Source of the DNA: Aromatoleum toluclasticum ATCC 700605
GTDB lineage: Bacteria > Pseudomonadota > Gammaproteobacteria > Burkholderiales > Rhodocyclaceae
NCBI RefSeq assembly: GCF_000378245.1
Contig: NZ_KB899500.1
Location: 124,001 to 188,000, forward strand
Length of the DNA: 64,000 nucleotides
Reading direction: 5' to 3'
Positions 63,036-64,000 of this stretch are shown here, piece by piece. The notes beneath the pieces are model-generated. The model worked only from the letters and a program-made list of their open reading frames with translations. It was not told the DNA's origin and searched no databases. The stretch's first letter is position 1. Each line of letters begins with the position of its first letter. A program made the translations under genes and the position numbers.

Positions 63036-63556
63036 GCTGCGCCCTCCTCTGCGCCGGCGCTACCGGAGAGCGTGCCCGCGTGGCGCAGCACCCGCGGCCC
63101 TTCCGCCGCCCGCGCACCGGCCCACCGTGCAAGTGCAAGCCCGGCCGCCAGTCCGCCCGCCATCGCCAGGGCGATCATCGACTCGCCGGCGCCGCCCATT
63201 TCCGCCGCAAGCGCGGCCCCCAGCATCGCGGCCAGCGGCAGAGCGTATGCAGTCAGCGCGGCCCGCGCGAGCGCATCGTCGCGCAACCCGACGACGATCC
63301 TGTCACCGACGGCAAGCCGGTCCGCGGCGACCGGAACGCAGCGGGCCGCGAGGCGCCGGGCCGGGCCGCTCCCCGCCGCACGCGCCAGCGTCGCCGCGCC
63401 GCACAGCGACGCCGATGCACACGCACCGCAACCGCTGCGGTGCTCGGGCTGCAGCCAGGCGATCTTCCCTTCGATCGCGACAACACGCGCCTCGGCTTCG
63501 ACAAGTCGAAGCCCCTGATCGTCTATGCCTGCAGGAGAGGTGCCAGCCCGACTCAT
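63032..63556 (-). CDS. rseC: RseC/MucC-family protein
   Basis: A 174-residue inner-membrane protein. N-terminal cytoplasmic region with a cysteine cluster ([13 protein letters not shown]), then two helices ([38 protein letters not shown]). RseC is linked to rnf/rsx in E. coli, where both help reduce SoxR. ATG at 63556 is chosen; a TTG start six codons upstream is possible. First gene of rseC-rnfABCDGE-rnfH, so it probably acts on the Rnf complex. Confidence 0.87.
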   Translation of the reverse strand: MSRAGTSPAGIDDQGLRLVEAEARVVAIEGKIAWLQPEHRSGCGACASASLCGAATLARAAGSGPARRLAARCVPVAADRLAVGDRIVVGLRDDALARAALTAYALPLAAMLGAALAAEMGGAGESMIALAMAGGLAAGLALARWAGARAAEGPRVLRHAGTLSGSAGAEEGAA

Positions 63557-63588
63557 TCGTTTGATATCCAACAATAGCTTTTACAAAC

Positions 63589-63616
63589 GATACATTTTTC
63601 CTCACGTTTTCGTCAA
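63589..63616 (-). promoter_or_regulatory. Possible sigma-70 promoter of the rseC-rnf operon
   Basis: On the minus strand TTGACG (63616-63611) and TGTATC (63594-63589) are spaced by 16 bases in an AT-rich segment just upstream of rseC. The -10 match is moderate. Confidence 0.45.
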
Positions 63617-63711
63617 TAGCGTTACACAACAAAATGTGGGCAGGGGCAACGAACGGACGAGATCCATTTGATTGCCGCCGCGACACCTCGCCGCGTCGCT
63701 ATGCCCGCAAA

Positions 63712-63755
63712 CAAAAAAGTTCGGGCCGGGCCCTGTCGAAGGGCCCGGCCCGAAC
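63712..63755 (-). terminator. Terminator of the glycine-zipper gene (perfect 15-bp hairpin)
   Basis: Perfect 15-base arms (GTTCGGGCCGGGCCC and complement) around tgtcgaa; on the minus strand TTTTTTG follows. The loop and arm tips resemble the TTCGCCCTGAGC...TCGAAGGGC repeat family. Confidence 0.85.
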
Positions 63756-63792
63756 CGTATCTGGCTGCCGGATTGAAGGAGCGGCCGAGAGC

Positions 63793-64000
63793 TCAGTAGC
63801 CGTAGTCGGCGATCTGCCCACCGAGGATGCCGCCAACCACGGCACCCACGGCAGTCGCCGCGACGCGGCCACTGCCCCGGCCGATCTGGTTGCCGATCAG
63901 CCCGCCAGCCACGGCACCGACGGCCTGGCCGACGACGCGATCGCGCCGCGGCTCGTCGTATCGGCGGTACGATCCCGGACGCTCGTCGTAATAAGGCTCG
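63793..64000 (-). CDS. Glycine-zipper 2TM-domain envelope protein, 5' end off the window
   Basis: Only the last 68 codons are present; the start lies beyond the right edge. The visible part reads YYDERPGSYRRYDEPRRDR, then VVGQAVGAVAGGLIGNQIGR and AATAVGAVVGGILGGQIADY, ending at TGA 63793-63795. Two Gly-rich helices of this kind mark the 17-kDa surface antigen/SlyB-like glycine-zipper proteins, usually outer-membrane lipoproteins. The lipobox cannot be seen. Confidence 0.85.
   Translation of the reverse strand, partial: EPYYDERPGSYRRYDEPRRDRVVGQAVGAVAGGLIGNQIGRGSGRVAATAVGAVVGGILGGQIADYGY

Overview
This window is GC-rich, densely packed bacterial chromosome with short gaps, frequent ATGA or TGATG stop/start overlaps and Shine-Dalgarno-led genes. 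The gene content points to a betaproteobacterium of the Rhodocyclales (Azoarcus/Aromatoleum/Thauera type): a KorABC 2-oxoglutarate:ferredoxin oxidoreductase with the layout known from anaerobic aromatic degraders, a complete Rnf complex, a gentisate pathway, an Entner-Doudoroff cluster and several palindromic intergenic repeats typical of this group. The genus assignment is inference. I see no phage, insertion sequence, CRISPR array or rRNA gene; one tRNA gene (initiator Met) is present.

Layout. (1) 1-655: 3' part of a proline iminopeptidase-like hydrolase. (2) 878-14546: sugar-catabolic block, zwf-pgl-hexR-pgi on the minus strand, divergent from edd-eda-galM-pyk-gapN-eno on the plus strand. 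Three HexR-like palindromes sit in the divergent promoter region, which is the best-supported regulatory prediction here. (3) 14789-18148: SemiSWEET, YaeR-like glyoxalase, YgjP-like metalloprotein, DbpA helicase and a small unknown. (4) 18341-26567: a flavin alpha-hydroxyacid oxidase, then an apparently uncharacterised catabolic system: a hydantoinase diverging from a GntR regulator, followed by an MFS carrier, an arylmalonate-decarboxylase/maleate-isomerase-like protein, a hydantoin-racemase-like protein lacking the usual cysteines, and an FAH-family hydrolase. The same palindrome TTGTCGACAA lies at both promoters, tying the parts into one regulon. (5) 26656-31341: korC-korA-korB, preceded by a helically phased array of TGCA motifs resembling the operators of the BzdR/BoxR benzoate regulators. 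(6) 31655-35060: PepSY-like protein, persulfide dioxygenase-rhodanese fusion, two tandem paralogous exported helical proteins, hemerythrin-like protein. (7) 35115-42807: gentisate dioxygenase, fumarylpyruvate hydrolase, 3-hydroxybenzoate 6-hydroxylase, maleylpyruvate isomerase and a DctPQM TRAP transporter in one direction, with a divergent LysR regulator. (8) 42804-48581: NhaR-like regulator, BrkB/YihY membrane protein and a RavA-ViaA-like AAA+/VWA pair translationally coupled to a DUF364 protein. (9) 48753-57598: mixed housekeeping and envelope genes, tRNA-fMet, a PA2778/PA2779-type pair, a universal stress protein, an XdhC gene remnant and a YghU-type glutathione transferase. (10) 57677-63556: rseC-rnfABCDGE-rnfH operon, then the 3' end of a glycine-zipper lipoprotein-like gene.

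Together the genes describe a metabolically flexible cell that funnels sugars through the Entner-Doudoroff route, aromatic acids through gentisate (aerobic) and, by inference, benzoyl-CoA reduction (anaerobic, fed with low-potential electrons by Kor and possibly Rnf). Mobile palindromic repeats have also shaped coding sequences: one lies inside galM and another encodes the C-terminus of pyruvate kinase.
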